Source: Klebsiella sp. BIGb0138
GTDB lineage: Bacteria > Pseudomonadota > Gammaproteobacteria > Enterobacterales > Enterobacteriaceae
Assembly: GCF_004342285.1 (NCBI RefSeq)
Contig: NZ_SMCV01000014.1
Location: 49,276 to 113,275 of the forward strand
DNA length: 64,000 nucleotides
Direction of reading: 5' to 3'
The notes under the pieces are model-generated. The model ran no database searches. It was not told where the DNA came from and saw only the letters and a program-made list of their open reading frames with translations. The translations under genes and the position numbers were made by a program. Positions 8,202 to 16,802 of the stretch are shown here, piece by piece. The first letter of the stretch is position 1. Each line of letters begins with the position of its first letter.

Positions 8202-9149
8202 ATGTGCCAAAATTGCCTGGTCAAAACCATTCACCATGCGCAGCACCATTTCGGCTGGGACAACAGCCTGAGTCCGGTGGCGCACGTTGCCTCCGGCAGC
8301 CAGCTGGAATTTCACTGTCTGGATGCTTCTAACGGCTGGTTTACCCCCGGTTCCACCACGGCGGATATCCCGACGCTGCCGTTTGATAAGCTCAACCCGG
8401 TCAGCGGGCCGGTCTATGTGGAAGGCGCCCGGCCGGGCGACGCGCTGAAAGTCACGCTGGAGTCATTTCATCCCGGCGGCTTTGGCTGGACCGCCAATAT
8501 TCCCGGCTTCGGCCTGCTGGCCGATCAGTTCCCCGATCCGGCGCTGACGCTGTGGCAATATGACCGCCAGACCTTAGCCCCCTGCGCCTTTGGCCGCTAT
8601 GGCCGGGTGCCGCTAAAACCTTTCGCCGGCACTCTCGGCGTGGCCCCCGCCGCCGCGGGCCATCATTCGGTGGTGCCGCCGCGCCGCGTGGGCGGCAACC
8701 TGGATATTCGCGACCTGGCCGCCGGCTGCACGTTGTGGCTACCGGTGGAAGTAGAAGGCGCGCTGTTTTCTATTGGCGATACCCACGCCGCACAGGGCGA
8801 CGGCGAAGTCTGCGGCACGGCGATCGAAAGCGCCATGGATGTGGTGGTGAAGCTGGAAGTGGTCAAGGATATGCCGCTGAAAACGCCGCGTTTCGCCACC
8901 CCTGGCCCGGTGACCCGCCATCTGGATCAGCAAGGCTACAGCGCCTTTACCGGTATTGGCCCTGACCTGATGACCGCCGCCCGCGACGCAGTGAGCTACA
9001 CCATCGATGCGCTGTGCCGCGAACAGGGGATGTCGGCGGAAGAGGCCTATATGCTCTGCTCCGTGTGCGGCGATCTGCGTATCAGCGAAATCGTCGATCG
9101 GCCTAACTGGGTAGTGTCGTTCTATTTTCCCAACAGCGTGTTTAATTAG
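8202..9149 (+). CDS. Acetamidase/formamidase family amidohydrolase
   Basis: This 315-residue protein matches the FmdA_AmdA family. The N-terminal part contains FHCLDASNGWFTPGSTTADI and the paired GPVYVEGARPGDALKV motif. The GDTHAAQGDGEVCGTAIES motif characteristic of these zinc-dependent amidases is near residues 190-208. The expected reaction is hydrolysis of a short amide to ammonia and the carboxylate. A good ribosome-binding site (AAAGGAGAG) precedes the ATG at 8202. It sits between the binding protein and the ATPase of the same transport system, so uptake and hydrolysis are coupled in one operon. This makes nitrogen scavenging from amides the simplest reading. Confidence 0.9.
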   Translation: MCQNCLVKTIHHAQHHFGWDNSLSPVAHVASGSQLEFHCLDASNGWFTPGSTTADIPTLPFDKLNPVSGPVYVEGARPGDALKVTLESFHPGGFGWTANIPGFGLLADQFPDPALTLWQYDRQTLAPCAFGRYGRVPLKPFAGTLGVAPAAAGHHSVVPPRRVGGNLDIRDLAAGCTLWLPVEVEGALFSIGDTHAAQGDGEVCGTAIESAMDVVVKLEVVKDMPLKTPRFATPGPVTRHLDQQGYSAFTGIGPDLMTAARDAVSYTIDALCREQGMSAEEAYMLCSVCGDLRISEIVDRPNWVVSFYFPNSVFN

Positions 9150-9156
9150 GAGCGTT

Positions 9157-10890
9157 ATGTCAGCAGCCATGTTTCCGGCGCCGCTGCTCTCGGTGGAGCG
9201 CCTGTCGATCCAGTTTGGCGCACAGCGGGTGGTGGATGACGTCAGCTTTGCGCTCTGGCCGGGAAAAACCCTGTGTATTGCCGGCGAGTCGGGCAGCGGT
9301 AAGTCGCTGACCTCGCTGGCGATCATGGGGCTGCTTCCGGAGGAGGCGCATATTCCCGGCGGCGCGGTGATTTTTGCTAATCAGGACCTGCTCAGCCTGC
9401 CGGAGCGGCAAATGCAGCAGCTGCGCGGCAAATCGGTCGCCATGATTTTTCAGGAGCCGATGACCTCGCTCAATCCGCTGATGACCGTGGGCCAGCAGCT
9501 GGAAGAGACGCTGCAACGCCACGAAGCGCTGGGCCGCCGCGAACGGCGCGGCCGGGTCAGCGCGATGCTGGATGCGGTCAAAATCAGCCATGTGGAGAAG
9601 CGCCTGCAGCAGTATCCGCACGAGCTTTCCGGCGGCATGCGCCAGCGGGTGATGATCGCCATGGCGATGCTGTGCCAGCCGCAGGTGCTGATTGCCGATG
9701 AGCCGACCACCGCGCTGGATGTCACAATTCAGGCGCAGATCCTTGATTTGATGCGTGAACTGCAGCAGGAGTTTTCCACCAGCCTGCTGCTGATCACCCA
9801 TGATATGGGGGTGGTGGCGGAAATGGCCGATGACGTGCTGGTGATGAATCACGGCAAAATTATGGAACATGCCCCGGTAAAAACGCTGTTTATCTCGCCG
9901 CAGGCACCCTATACCCGCCAGCTGCTGCAGGCAGTGCCGGTGCTGGGCCAGGCGCCCGCGCTGGCGCCGGTTGAAGAAACCCAGCCGTTGCTCAGCGTCC
10001 GTAACCTCTGCGTGCGCTTTCCGGTACGCGGCGATGGCCTGCGCGTGCGTCGTGAAGTCCATGCCGTGGATGGCGTCAGCTTCGATCTTTTCCCCGGCGA
10101 AACGCTGGGCATCGTCGGCGAAAGCGGCTGCGGTAAATCGACGACGGCGAAGGCGCTGATGAATATGGTGCCGTTTAGCGGCAGCGCGCAGCTTAGCGGG
10201 CAGGAGCTGCACGGCCTACGGGGCGAAGCGCTGAGCGCGGTGAGGCGCGATTTGCAGATGGTGTTTCAGGACCCCTGGGCGGCGCTCAATCCGCGCAAAA
10301 CCATTTTCGATCTGGTGGGCGAACCGCTGCTGATTCATGAGCAGATGCCTGCGGCACAGCGCACGGAGCGGGTGGCGCAGCTGTTGCAGCAGGTCGGCCT
10401 GCCGGCGGACGCGATGCGGCGCTATCCGCACCAGTTTTCCGGCGGCCAGCGCCAGCGCATCTGCATCGCGCGCGCCCTGGCGCTGAACCCCAAAGTCATT
10501 ATCGCCGATGAATCGGTCTCGGCGCTGGATGTGTCGGTACAGGCGCAGGTGCTGACGCTGCTGGAGGATTTGCGTCAGCGCTATCAGCTCAGCTATCTGT
10601 TTATTTCCCATGATATGGCGGTGGTGGAACGCATCTGCCACCGGGTGGCGGTGATGTTCGGCGGCCAGATCGTGGAGATCGGCCCGCGTGACCGGGTGCT
10701 GCACCATCCGCAGCATCCTTATACCCGGCACCTGCTCAGCGCCGTTCCCATGCCGGACGTTGAACGCAGACGGGAACCCCGCGTCGCCAGCGCAATGCCG
10801 GAGCGCCCGGACCCGATCAAACCCCTCGGCTGGCAGAGCGTACCGCAGAACTTTACCGATTTTGGCGGCGGGCACCTCGCCGCCTGCTGA
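9157..10890 (+). CDS. Fused double ABC ATPase of dipeptide type (DppD-DppF fusion)
   Basis: This 577-residue protein carries two complete ATP-binding cassettes. The first (about 5-265) has [17 protein letters not shown] and ADEPTTALD. The second (about 285-555) has [17 protein letters not shown] and ADESVSALD. Each half is followed by the oligopeptide-transporter C-terminal segment with a PYTRQLL or PYTRHLL motif. Such fusions occur in GsiA and YejF. It powers the DppB/DppC-like permeases in this operon. It starts 7 bases after the formamidase stop and is the last gene of the operon before a strong hairpin. Confidence 0.93.
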   Translation: MSAAMFPAPLLSVERLSIQFGAQRVVDDVSFALWPGKTLCIAGESGSGKSLTSLAIMGLLPEEAHIPGGAVIFANQDLLSLPERQMQQLRGKSVAMIFQEPMTSLNPLMTVGQQLEETLQRHEALGRRERRGRVSAMLDAVKISHVEKRLQQYPHELSGGMRQRVMIAMAMLCQPQVLIADEPTTALDVTIQAQILDLMRELQQEFSTSLLLITHDMGVVAEMADDVLVMNHGKIMEHAPVKTLFISPQAPYTRQLLQAVPVLGQAPALAPVEETQPLLSVRNLCVRFPVRGDGLRVRREVHAVDGVSFDLFPGETLGIVGESGCGKSTTAKALMNMVPFSGSAQLSGQELHGLRGEALSAVRRDLQMVFQDPWAALNPRKTIFDLVGEPLLIHEQMPAAQRTERVAQLLQQVGLPADAMRRYPHQFSGGQRQRICIARALALNPKVIIADESVSALDVSVQAQVLTLLEDLRQRYQLSYLFISHDMAVVERICHRVAVMFGGQIVEIGPRDRVLHHPQHPYTRHLLSAVPMPDVERRREPRVASAMPERPDPIKPLGWQSVPQNFTDFGGGHLAAC

Positions 10891-10909
10891 ACGGATAATG
10901 CGTTAACCC

Positions 10910-10933
10910 GGCGGGCGCGTCGGCGCGCCCGCC
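10910..10933. terminator. GC-rich hairpin between convergent genes
   Basis: GGCGGGCGCG (10910-10919) pairs perfectly with CGCGCCCGCC (10924-10933) around a TCGG tetraloop. It separates the end of the ATPase fusion gene from the convergent TenA-like gene. There is no long T tract on either side, so it may be an imperfect bidirectional terminator. Confidence 0.5.
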
Positions 10934-10936
10934 CAT

Positions 10937-11581
10937 TTATGCCGCCAGCATGGCGGCGTGAAAATCGATTTCCCAGCGCAGAACATCGGCATACAGCGCC
11001 GACAGACGCTGTTTTTCCCCTTCATCCAGCCCCTGCGCGCAGCGATCCAGTTCCTCTTTTAACCAGCGGGCCTGGTCATAAAAGGCGTCGTCAGCGTGCA
11101 TCTCCAGCCACGCGCGCAGATCATCATCGTCCTGCGGGCAAGCCGCGGCGCGGGCGCACCAGTGGTAATACATCCACTCGGCGCCGAACATCAGGGTAAT
11201 AATATCGGCATAGCCGCCGCGCTGCGCCGCCTGTAACATCCCGTCGCGAAAACGCTTGATACCCGGCGGGGCCGGCAGGTATTGCTCCGCCCGCACGCCG
11301 CGCCGCGCCAGCACCGTGTCAAACCAGCCAAGCTGGGTATCCACCAGCGCATTCAGGCCGCCGATCAACCAGCGCTGCTGCGCGACAGACGGCGCATGGC
11401 TCACGCCGATCGCCACCATTTTTACCGCCGTCGCCACGAAATCGCCTTCATAGACCAGATAGCGATGAAAATCCTCCCCGGCCAGCCGGTTTCCGACTAT
11501 CGCCTCGACGAACGGATGCCGCTGCATCTCCTGCCACAGCGCCTGATGCTCACGCAATAAACGATCGCTGAACGTTTCCAT
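10937..11581 (-). CDS. TenA/THI-4 family protein lacking the active-site cysteine
   Basis: This 214-residue all-helical protein fits the TenA (thiaminase II/aminopyrimidine aminohydrolase) family. Recognisable segments are the N-terminal LLREHQALWQEMQRHPFVEAI, the HRYLVYEGDFV helix and the LMFGAEWMYYHW helix. In TenA_C proteins that last helix carries the catalytic Cys in a CEWxY-type context. Here the position is Ala. The protein therefore resembles the divergent TenA_E-like branch, and thiamin salvage should not be assumed. The ATG is directly adjacent to the stop of the BtpA-like gene upstream on the same strand, with no gap, so the two are one operon. Confidence 0.8.
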   Translation of the reverse strand: METFSDRLLREHQALWQEMQRHPFVEAIVGNRLAGEDFHRYLVYEGDFVATAVKMVAIGVSHAPSVAQQRWLIGGLNALVDTQLGWFDTVLARRGVRAEQYLPAPPGIKRFRDGMLQAAQRGGYADIITLMFGAEWMYYHWCARAAACPQDDDDLRAWLEMHADDAFYDQARWLKEELDRCAQGLDEGEKQRLSALYADVLRWEIDFHAAMLAA

Positions 11582-12424
11582 CTACTCCTCCAGCGCCGCC
11601 TGCGCGACGGCCATAAAGTGTTTGACCCGCGCGCGTTCAACCGGATTCCACCACACCCCGCCCTCTTTCAGCGCGCTGGCGACGATAACCCCTTGCGTAC
11701 GACCGAGGATCGCCACCACGTTATCCGGCGTGACGCCGGATCCCACCAGCAGCGGCAAGGACGTGGCGCTGCGGATCTCATCGATTTCCGTCAGCGTCGC
11801 GCTGTCGCCGGTACGCTGGCCGGTGGCAATCACCGCATCGGCCTCAAAAAATTCGACATCGCGGGTCAATTCCGGGATCGAGCGATCGGCGACGATGGCG
11901 TGGCTGCCGTGTTTGACGTGGCTATCGGCAAAGACGCGGATATGGTTGGCCTGCAGCTGGCCGCGATAGCGTAACGCCCTGGCGGCGGCCCCTTCGATAA
12001 AGCCTTCGTTGGCAATATAGGCGTTAGCCCATTGATTGACGCGCACAAAATCGGCGCCGCCCGCCAGCGCCGTCGCCAGCGCCGGAATGGCCGCGTTCGC
12101 CAGCACGTTAATCCCCAGTGGAACGGAGAAACGGCGGCGCACATTATCTGTAATCACCGCCATTAGCGCCGCCGTTTCCGGGCCGATATCTTCCGGTTTA
12201 GAGAATGGAATATCGCCGTGATTTTCGACGATCAAACCATGAACGCCGCCTTCAAGATAATTCTCAGCATCCTTCAACGCACGTTCAACAATATAACCTA
12301 CGCTCTCTCCACGATATTTTGGCGAGCCAGGAAAGGGGGCGCAGTGAATAACACCGATAACCGCCTTACGCCTTGAAAAAATATCTTGAATTGCGCTGAC
12401 TTTTCCTGCTGATATAGAACTCAT
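11582..12424 (-). CDS. BtpA/SgcQ family TIM-barrel protein
   Basis: This 280-residue protein matches the BtpA family. Key segments are GVIHCAPFPGSPKYRG, GVHGLIVENHGD, GINVLANAAIPALATALAGGADFVRVNQWANAY and VLVGSGVTP-like glycine-rich phosphate-binding loops near the C-terminus. Members include cyanobacterial BtpA and enterobacterial SgcQ of a sugar cluster. The biochemical reaction is unsettled, but the fold is that of phosphosugar-handling aldolase/synthase barrels. The preceding AGGTTGATTT offers a ribosome-binding site. The gene is divergent from a PfkB kinase only 30 bases away. A role on the kinase product is a reasonable inference. Confidence 0.85.
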   Translation of the reverse strand: MSSISAGKVSAIQDIFSRRKAVIGVIHCAPFPGSPKYRGESVGYIVERALKDAENYLEGGVHGLIVENHGDIPFSKPEDIGPETAALMAVITDNVRRRFSVPLGINVLANAAIPALATALAGGADFVRVNQWANAYIANEGFIEGAAARALRYRGQLQANHIRVFADSHVKHGSHAIVADRSIPELTRDVEFFEADAVIATGQRTGDSATLTEIDEIRSATSLPLLVGSGVTPDNVVAILGRTQGVIVASALKEGGVWWNPVERARVKHFMAVAQAALEE

Positions 12425-12454
12425 AAATCAACCTCGTATTTAAAGGAAACGGCT

Positions 12455-13324
12455 ATGCATATTTATGTTGTCGGTAATATCGCTGTGGACGAAACCTGGC
12501 GCTGCGCTTCGTTACCACAAAAAGGAGAATCTCTGCATGGGCATAAAATAGCTCAGGATATTGGCGGCAAGGGCGCCAATCAGGCCATTGTTTTATCCCG
12601 CTGCGGGCTGCCGGTAACCTTAATCGCCGGCAGCGGCGATGATTATCATGGCCAATGGATAAATAACGCCATCAGCCAGGAATCATTATTATTTTATCCT
12701 GCCCATGCGATATCCACGCACAGTGATACCTCAATTATTTTCACCACCGACGATGGCGATAATGCCATTATGACCACCACCGCCGCAGCCGACGCATTAA
12801 CGCTCGGGATTATCGAACCGCTGCTGGCCGAAGCACGCCCCGGCGATATATTGCTGCAGCAGGGAAACTTTTCCGCCGAAAAAACCGGCGCGCTTTTCGC
12901 CCTTGCCCGGCGTAAACGGATGGTCACGGTATTTAACCCTTCGCCGGTCAAACCGGCCTTCGCCGACCTCTGGCCGTTGGTCGATATCGCCGTGGTCAAC
13001 GAACACGAGGCGCAGCTGCTGCATCCGGACCCCGCCGCTACGCTGATCGTGGAAACTCGCGGCGCGCAGGGGGCGAGGCTCTATCATCACCAGCAGGTTA
13101 TCGATGTCGCCGCCGAGCCGGCGACGGTGGTCGATACCACCGGCGCGGGCGACACCTTTCTGGCGGTGATGCTGGCTTCCGCTCTGCGCAGAGCAACGCT
13201 TCCGGACGCGCTCGCCCTGCATCACGCCAGCCGCGCCGCCGCGTTAACCATCAGCCGCAACGGCACCCTGCAAGCCTTCCCGGATGCAAAAACGCTGGCC
13301 GCGCTGCTGGCAAGCAATGCCTGA
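12455..13324 (+). CDS. PfkB family carbohydrate kinase (ribokinase-like)
   Basis: This 289-residue kinase has the N-terminal PfkB signature IGGKGANQAIVLSRCG (about 37-52) and the C-terminal active-site motif DTTGAGDTFLAVML (about 227-240), with the Asp base in GAGD. ATP-dependent phosphorylation of a sugar or nucleoside is expected. A clear AAGGAAACGG precedes the ATG at 12455. The first 350 bases are much more AT-rich than the rest. The gene stands between the divergent BtpA-like gene and the convergent ribose-type binding protein, so it probably acts in the same catabolic route. Confidence 0.9.
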   Translation: MHIYVVGNIAVDETWRCASLPQKGESLHGHKIAQDIGGKGANQAIVLSRCGLPVTLIAGSGDDYHGQWINNAISQESLLFYPAHAISTHSDTSIIFTTDDGDNAIMTTTAAADALTLGIIEPLLAEARPGDILLQQGNFSAEKTGALFALARRKRMVTVFNPSPVKPAFADLWPLVDIAVVNEHEAQLLHPDPAATLIVETRGAQGARLYHHQQVIDVAAEPATVVDTTGAGDTFLAVMLASALRRATLPDALALHHASRAAALTISRNGTLQAFPDAKTLAALLASNA

Positions 13325-13334
13325 GAGAGGCGCG

Positions 13335-14279
13335 TTATTTAAAAAGCGGACGGTAGCTATCGACGTTCGCTTTCGTCACGACCGTCGCCGGCACGTAAAT
13401 GCTTTTCTCAACGTGCTTACCGCTGGAAATCGCATTCAGCGCTTTCACCGCCTCTTCCCCCATCTTGCGCGGATCCTGCTGTAACACCGCCGTGACATAG
13501 CCGCCGTCAATACCGGTAATGGCACGCGCGGTCAGGTCCCAGCCGAAGATTTTGATCTCTTTCTGCTTACCCTGGTTTTCCACCGCCGCGATCGCGCCAA
13601 GCAGCGCCGGTTCGCCGGTGGCGTAAATGATGGTCAGATCCGGGTTACCGGTAATCAGGTTTTCCGCCGCGGTCATCGCGTCGTCCTGAACGTTGCGCCC
13701 GTCGACGACATTGGCGACAGAGATACCGTCGTGGCCTTTTAAGGTCTCTTCAAAGCCCTGCTGGCGCGCATTCTGGATAGCCGAGTTTAACGCGCCGACG
13801 ATCCCGATTCGCGCCTTCCCGCCGCTATTTTTCGTCACGTAATCCACAAAGTAATGACCGATAATTTTACCGCCTTCGACATTGTCCACGCCGACCTGTG
13901 CAGCCTGCGGACCCGCGGGCAATACCGCGTCAATGGCGATCACCGGAATATGCTTCGCGGCGGCCTCGTTTATCGCCGGCATGATGCCATTGACGTCGAT
14001 AGCATCGACCATAATGCCCTTCACCCCTTGCTGGATATAGTTTTCAATCGCGTCGTTCTGCGCCACCGGATTATTATTGGCGTTAAAAATCACCAGATCT
14101 TTACCGCTTTTTTTCGCCTCGTCCTGCGCGCCTTTATTCATTTCATTAAAGAACAGCGCCTGCTGGTTAATTTGCACTAAGGCATACGTTGGCGCGGCGG
14201 CAAACGCCGTTCCCCCACCCAGGGCAGACAGACTCAATGCAACCATTAACGCCGCTTTTTTATTGATGTTGAAAAACAT
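13335..14279 (-). CDS. Periplasmic sugar-binding protein, RbsB-like (ABC transporter)
   Basis: The protein is 314 residues. The start is the ATG at 14279 because GAGG lies seven bases upstream; a TTG further upstream would place that site inside the gene. It has a signal peptide (MFFNINKKAALMVALSLSALGGGTAFA, positions 1-27, cleavage after AFA). A type I periplasmic-binding fold follows with GVKGIMVDAIDVNGIMPAI and HIPVIAIDAVLP. It is separated from its ATPase and permease genes (16013-17813) by the LacI gene and is read in the opposite direction. That is unusual for a ribose-type system. It ends 10 bases from the convergent kinase stop. Confidence 0.92.
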   Translation of the reverse strand: MFFNINKKAALMVALSLSALGGGTAFAAAPTYALVQINQQALFFNEMNKGAQDEAKKSGKDLVIFNANNNPVAQNDAIENYIQQGVKGIMVDAIDVNGIMPAINEAAAKHIPVIAIDAVLPAGPQAAQVGVDNVEGGKIIGHYFVDYVTKNSGGKARIGIVGALNSAIQNARQQGFEETLKGHDGISVANVVDGRNVQDDAMTAAENLITGNPDLTIIYATGEPALLGAIAAVENQGKQKEIKIFGWDLTARAITGIDGGYVTAVLQQDPRKMGEEAVKALNAISSGKHVEKSIYVPATVVTKANVDSYRPLFK

Positions 14280-14674
14280 AGGTAATGCCCTCGACAAAAT
14301 ATAAAGAATGGGAACCCCGGATACCGAGGAATTTTCAGGCGGGACGAATAACGAAGCACAGACGCCGGAATAGCGTTCAGGTGATAATCGAACAGTGGGC
14401 TTTCCCTGCCATCCATTTATCTCAGGGAAAACATAAAAGCAGAAGCAACGTCGGGAACGGTTATTAAAATTCGCGTTTTGCCTACGCTTGTCAAGCGGAA
14501 AAAAGTTTATCCACGGAAGAATAAGAAAAAGCTATCGTCAGCGCGCGATACTTTATACGCCACGCGTTCGTTGGCGGTCCGCAGGGCGGCGGCGAAACGG
14601 GAGCCGATGAAGAATATGACTTAGCCCCGGCGCTATGTTACTTATAATACTCCGCCACTATCCGCAGCGCCGCT
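14280..14674. other. Divergent promoter region between binding-protein gene and LacI regulator
   Basis: This 395-base gap contains no gene. A TATAAT -10 box is at 14643-14648, upstream of the LacI-family gene. The 14-bp palindrome found twice upstream of the ATPase gene was not seen here, so the binding-protein gene may be controlled differently. Confidence 0.5.
14643..14648 (+). promoter_or_regulatory. Candidate -10 box of the LacI-family gene
   Basis: TATAAT lies 27 bases before the ATG at 14675. A poor -35 (TTAGCC, 14621-14626) is 16 bases upstream. The leader would be about 20 bases with only a weak ribosome-binding site, which suits a lowly expressed regulator. Confidence 0.35.
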
Positions 14675-15688
14675 ATGATAAAAAAACGGGTCGTTCTTTC
14701 CGATGTCGCTCAGCGAGCAGGGGTCTCCAAAGCCACGATTTCGCGCTACCTCAACCACAGCCTGGTTCTGCCCCAGGAGACCGCCGAACGGGTGGAATCC
14801 GCGATCCGCGAACTGGATTACCGTGGGAATAGCCTCGCGCGCCGCCTCAGCAAAGGCGGTAGCGAAACCCTCGGCCTGGTGCTGCCGGATATCACCAACC
14901 CCTTTTTCGCCGAACTGGCGAACGCCGCGGAAGAGGCGGCTTCCGAGCAGGGCTATAGCCTGGTCCTGTGCATCACCCGCAACAACCCGGAGAAGGAGCG
15001 CCAGTTTATCCGCTGGCTGGATACCTGCCAGGTCGATGGTCTGCTCTTCACCACCAACCGTCCCGACGATGGCCTGCTGCGCCGTGAAATTCAGCGTCAC
15101 TCGCGCATCGTGCTGCTGGATGAAGATATCCCCGGCAGCAGCGCCCCGAAGGTCTTCGCCGACAACCTGCAGGGCGGGCGATTAGCGACCGAACAGCTGA
15201 TTGCCGCCGGGCACCGCCGCATCGCCTTTATCGGCGGGCCGGACGCGCTGATGAGCGTACGCGAACGCTACCAGGGCTTTTGCGAGGCGCTGGAGCAGGC
15301 CGGTCTCCGCTGCCCGCAGGAGTGGGTGATGTACGGTCAATATGAGCGCGAATACGGCGCCCGCGCGCTCGGCCAGCTGCTGTCTTATGAGGAGCCGCCG
15401 ACCGCGATCTTCGCCGCCAGCGACTTCCTGGTGCTGGGGATCCTTGACGGCCTGCGCGCCCGCCGCCTGCAGGCGCCGGAGGCGCTGTCGGTCGTCGGCT
15501 TCGATGACGCCAGCTACGCCGAATTCACCCAGCCGCGCATCTCCACCATTCGCCAACCCGCCCACCAGATGGGGCATACCGCCGTCAACCTGATGCTGCG
15601 TCTGCTGCGCGGTGAAAGCGTCCCGGAGCAGACCCGCCTCGCCGTCGAGTGGGTCGCCAGAGATTCCATTCGCCCGCTCACGCGCTAA
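14675..15688 (+). CDS. LacI/GalR family transcriptional regulator
   Basis: This 337-residue regulator begins with a standard LacI helix-turn-helix (LSDVAQRAGVSKATISRYLN, about 8-27), then the hinge helix (NSLARRLSKGGS). The sugar-binding core starts at TLGLVLPDITNPFFAELANAAEE. LacI members of this type bind palindromes with a central CG, and two identical GTAAACCGGTTTAC sites occur downstream in front of the transporter operon. It probably represses that operon and is released by the transported sugar or its phosphate. Confidence 0.93.
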   Translation: MIKKRVVLSDVAQRAGVSKATISRYLNHSLVLPQETAERVESAIRELDYRGNSLARRLSKGGSETLGLVLPDITNPFFAELANAAEEAASEQGYSLVLCITRNNPEKERQFIRWLDTCQVDGLLFTTNRPDDGLLRREIQRHSRIVLLDEDIPGSSAPKVFADNLQGGRLATEQLIAAGHRRIAFIGGPDALMSVRERYQGFCEALEQAGLRCPQEWVMYGQYEREYGARALGQLLSYEEPPTAIFAASDFLVLGILDGLRARRLQAPEALSVVGFDDASYAEFTQPRISTIRQPAHQMGHTAVNLMLRLLRGESVPEQTRLAVEWVARDSIRPLTR

Positions 15689-15753
15689 ATCAGAGCAACT
15701 CTTGCACAGTTTTAGCGCATTTTATCGCCGCCGGCGCTATCGCGCTTTCCGAT

Positions 15754-15773
15754 CAGGTAAACCGGTTTACTTG
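15754..15773. promoter_or_regulatory. LacI-family operator, distal copy
   Basis: CAGGTAAACCGGTTTACTTG is a 20-bp near-palindrome with one mismatch. Its 14-bp core (15757-15770) is perfect and has the central CG typical of LacI/GalR operators. Confidence 0.75.
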
Positions 15774-15922
15774 ATGAATAGAAAATAATCGCTTTTCACT
15801 CATCATGTTAGGCCCGTTGGCCATGTTGTTTTTTTCAGCTGGCACGTTTGCTGCTTTAATCACCGTGGCGAACGAGTACCGAACACAGCAGCAGAAACCC
15901 AGGGGCGTGCTGTCATCATCAA

Positions 15923-15936
15923 GTAAACCGGTTTAC
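15923..15936. promoter_or_regulatory. LacI-family operator, proximal copy
   Basis: GTAAACCGGTTTAC is identical in all 14 bases to the core of the distal copy. It lies 77 bases before the ATPase start codon, where a bound repressor would block transcription. Confidence 0.75.
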
Positions 15937-16012
15937 AAGAAGTGGACCGCCGGATGATGCGCCGCCCGACAGCAACGTCATCGACCATCCATTCATTTTT
16001 GGGAGTAATGGC

Positions 16013-16792
16013 ATGCATCAACAGGCAGCAGCGGCCCGTGTCGAAATGGTGGATATCACCAAGACCTACGGTTCGATACGCTCATTGCGCGGCGTTAATC
16101 TTCAGCTTGCTCCCGGCGAAGTGCTGGGGCTGGTGGGGGATAACGGCGCCGGTAAATCCACGCTGACCAAGATCCTCTCCGGCGCGGTTGTCCCCACCAG
16201 CGGCACCATTCGTATTGACGGTGTTGAACAGCGGTTTCTGAACCCCTCCGACGCCCGCCGTTGCCAGATCGAGATGGTGTATCAGGATCTGTCGCTGTGC
16301 GACACCGTTAATGTCGCCGGCAATCTGTTTATGGGCCGCGAGCCGATGAAAAAGATCCTCGGCCTCCCCTTTCTCGACGAGAAAAAAATGCACGCCGACG
16401 CGCGCGACATGCTCAAAGGGCTGGGGATCTCGATCCCCGATACCAAAGTGATGGTGCGTAATCTCTCCGGCGGCCAGCGTCAGGCGATCGCCATCGCCCG
16501 CGCCGCCGCGTTCAACCCCAAAGTGCTGATCATGGATGAACCGACCGCCGCGCTGGCGGTGGCCGAGGTGGAGGCGGTACTGGAGTTGATCAAACGGGTG
16601 AGCGCCCGTGGCGTCAGCGTCATCCTGATCACCCACCGCTTGCAGGATCTCTTTCTCGTCTGCGACCGCATCATGGTGATGTATGAAGGCACCAACGTCG
16701 CCGAACGGCAGATCCGTGATACCAGCCTGGCGGACATCGTCAATCTGATCGTCGGTGAGAAATTTACCGCTCACTCCGCCCGCGCCCATTAA
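16013..16792 (+). CDS. Sugar ABC transporter ATPase, single-cassette RbsA/FrcA type
   Basis: This 259-residue protein has one cassette with Walker A GDNGAGKS, signature LSGGQRQAIAIARA and Walker B LIMDEPTAAL. The H-loop lies in ITHRLQD. Ribose-family ATPases usually carry two fused cassettes (about 500 residues). This one is single, as in the FrcA type, so it should work as a homodimer. It is the first gene of the operon behind the twin LacI operators. The permease gene follows after 10 bases. Confidence 0.93.
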   Translation: MHQQAAAARVEMVDITKTYGSIRSLRGVNLQLAPGEVLGLVGDNGAGKSTLTKILSGAVVPTSGTIRIDGVEQRFLNPSDARRCQIEMVYQDLSLCDTVNVAGNLFMGREPMKKILGLPFLDEKKMHADARDMLKGLGISIPDTKVMVRNLSGGQRQAIAIARAAAFNPKVLIMDEPTAALAVAEVEAVLELIKRVSARGVSVILITHRLQDLFLVCDRIMVMYEGTNVAERQIRDTSLADIVNLIVGEKFTAHSARAH

Positions 16793-16802
16793 GGGGATAT
16801 CG

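Larger units (their letters stand above)
15689..16012. other. Promoter region of the sugar ABC/hydrolase operon
   Basis: This 324-base region holds two copies of one operator (15757-15770 and 15923-15936) and no recognisable gene. The operator centres are 166 bp apart. The operon promoter is presumably between or beside them; no strong -35/-10 pair was recognised. Confidence 0.6.
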
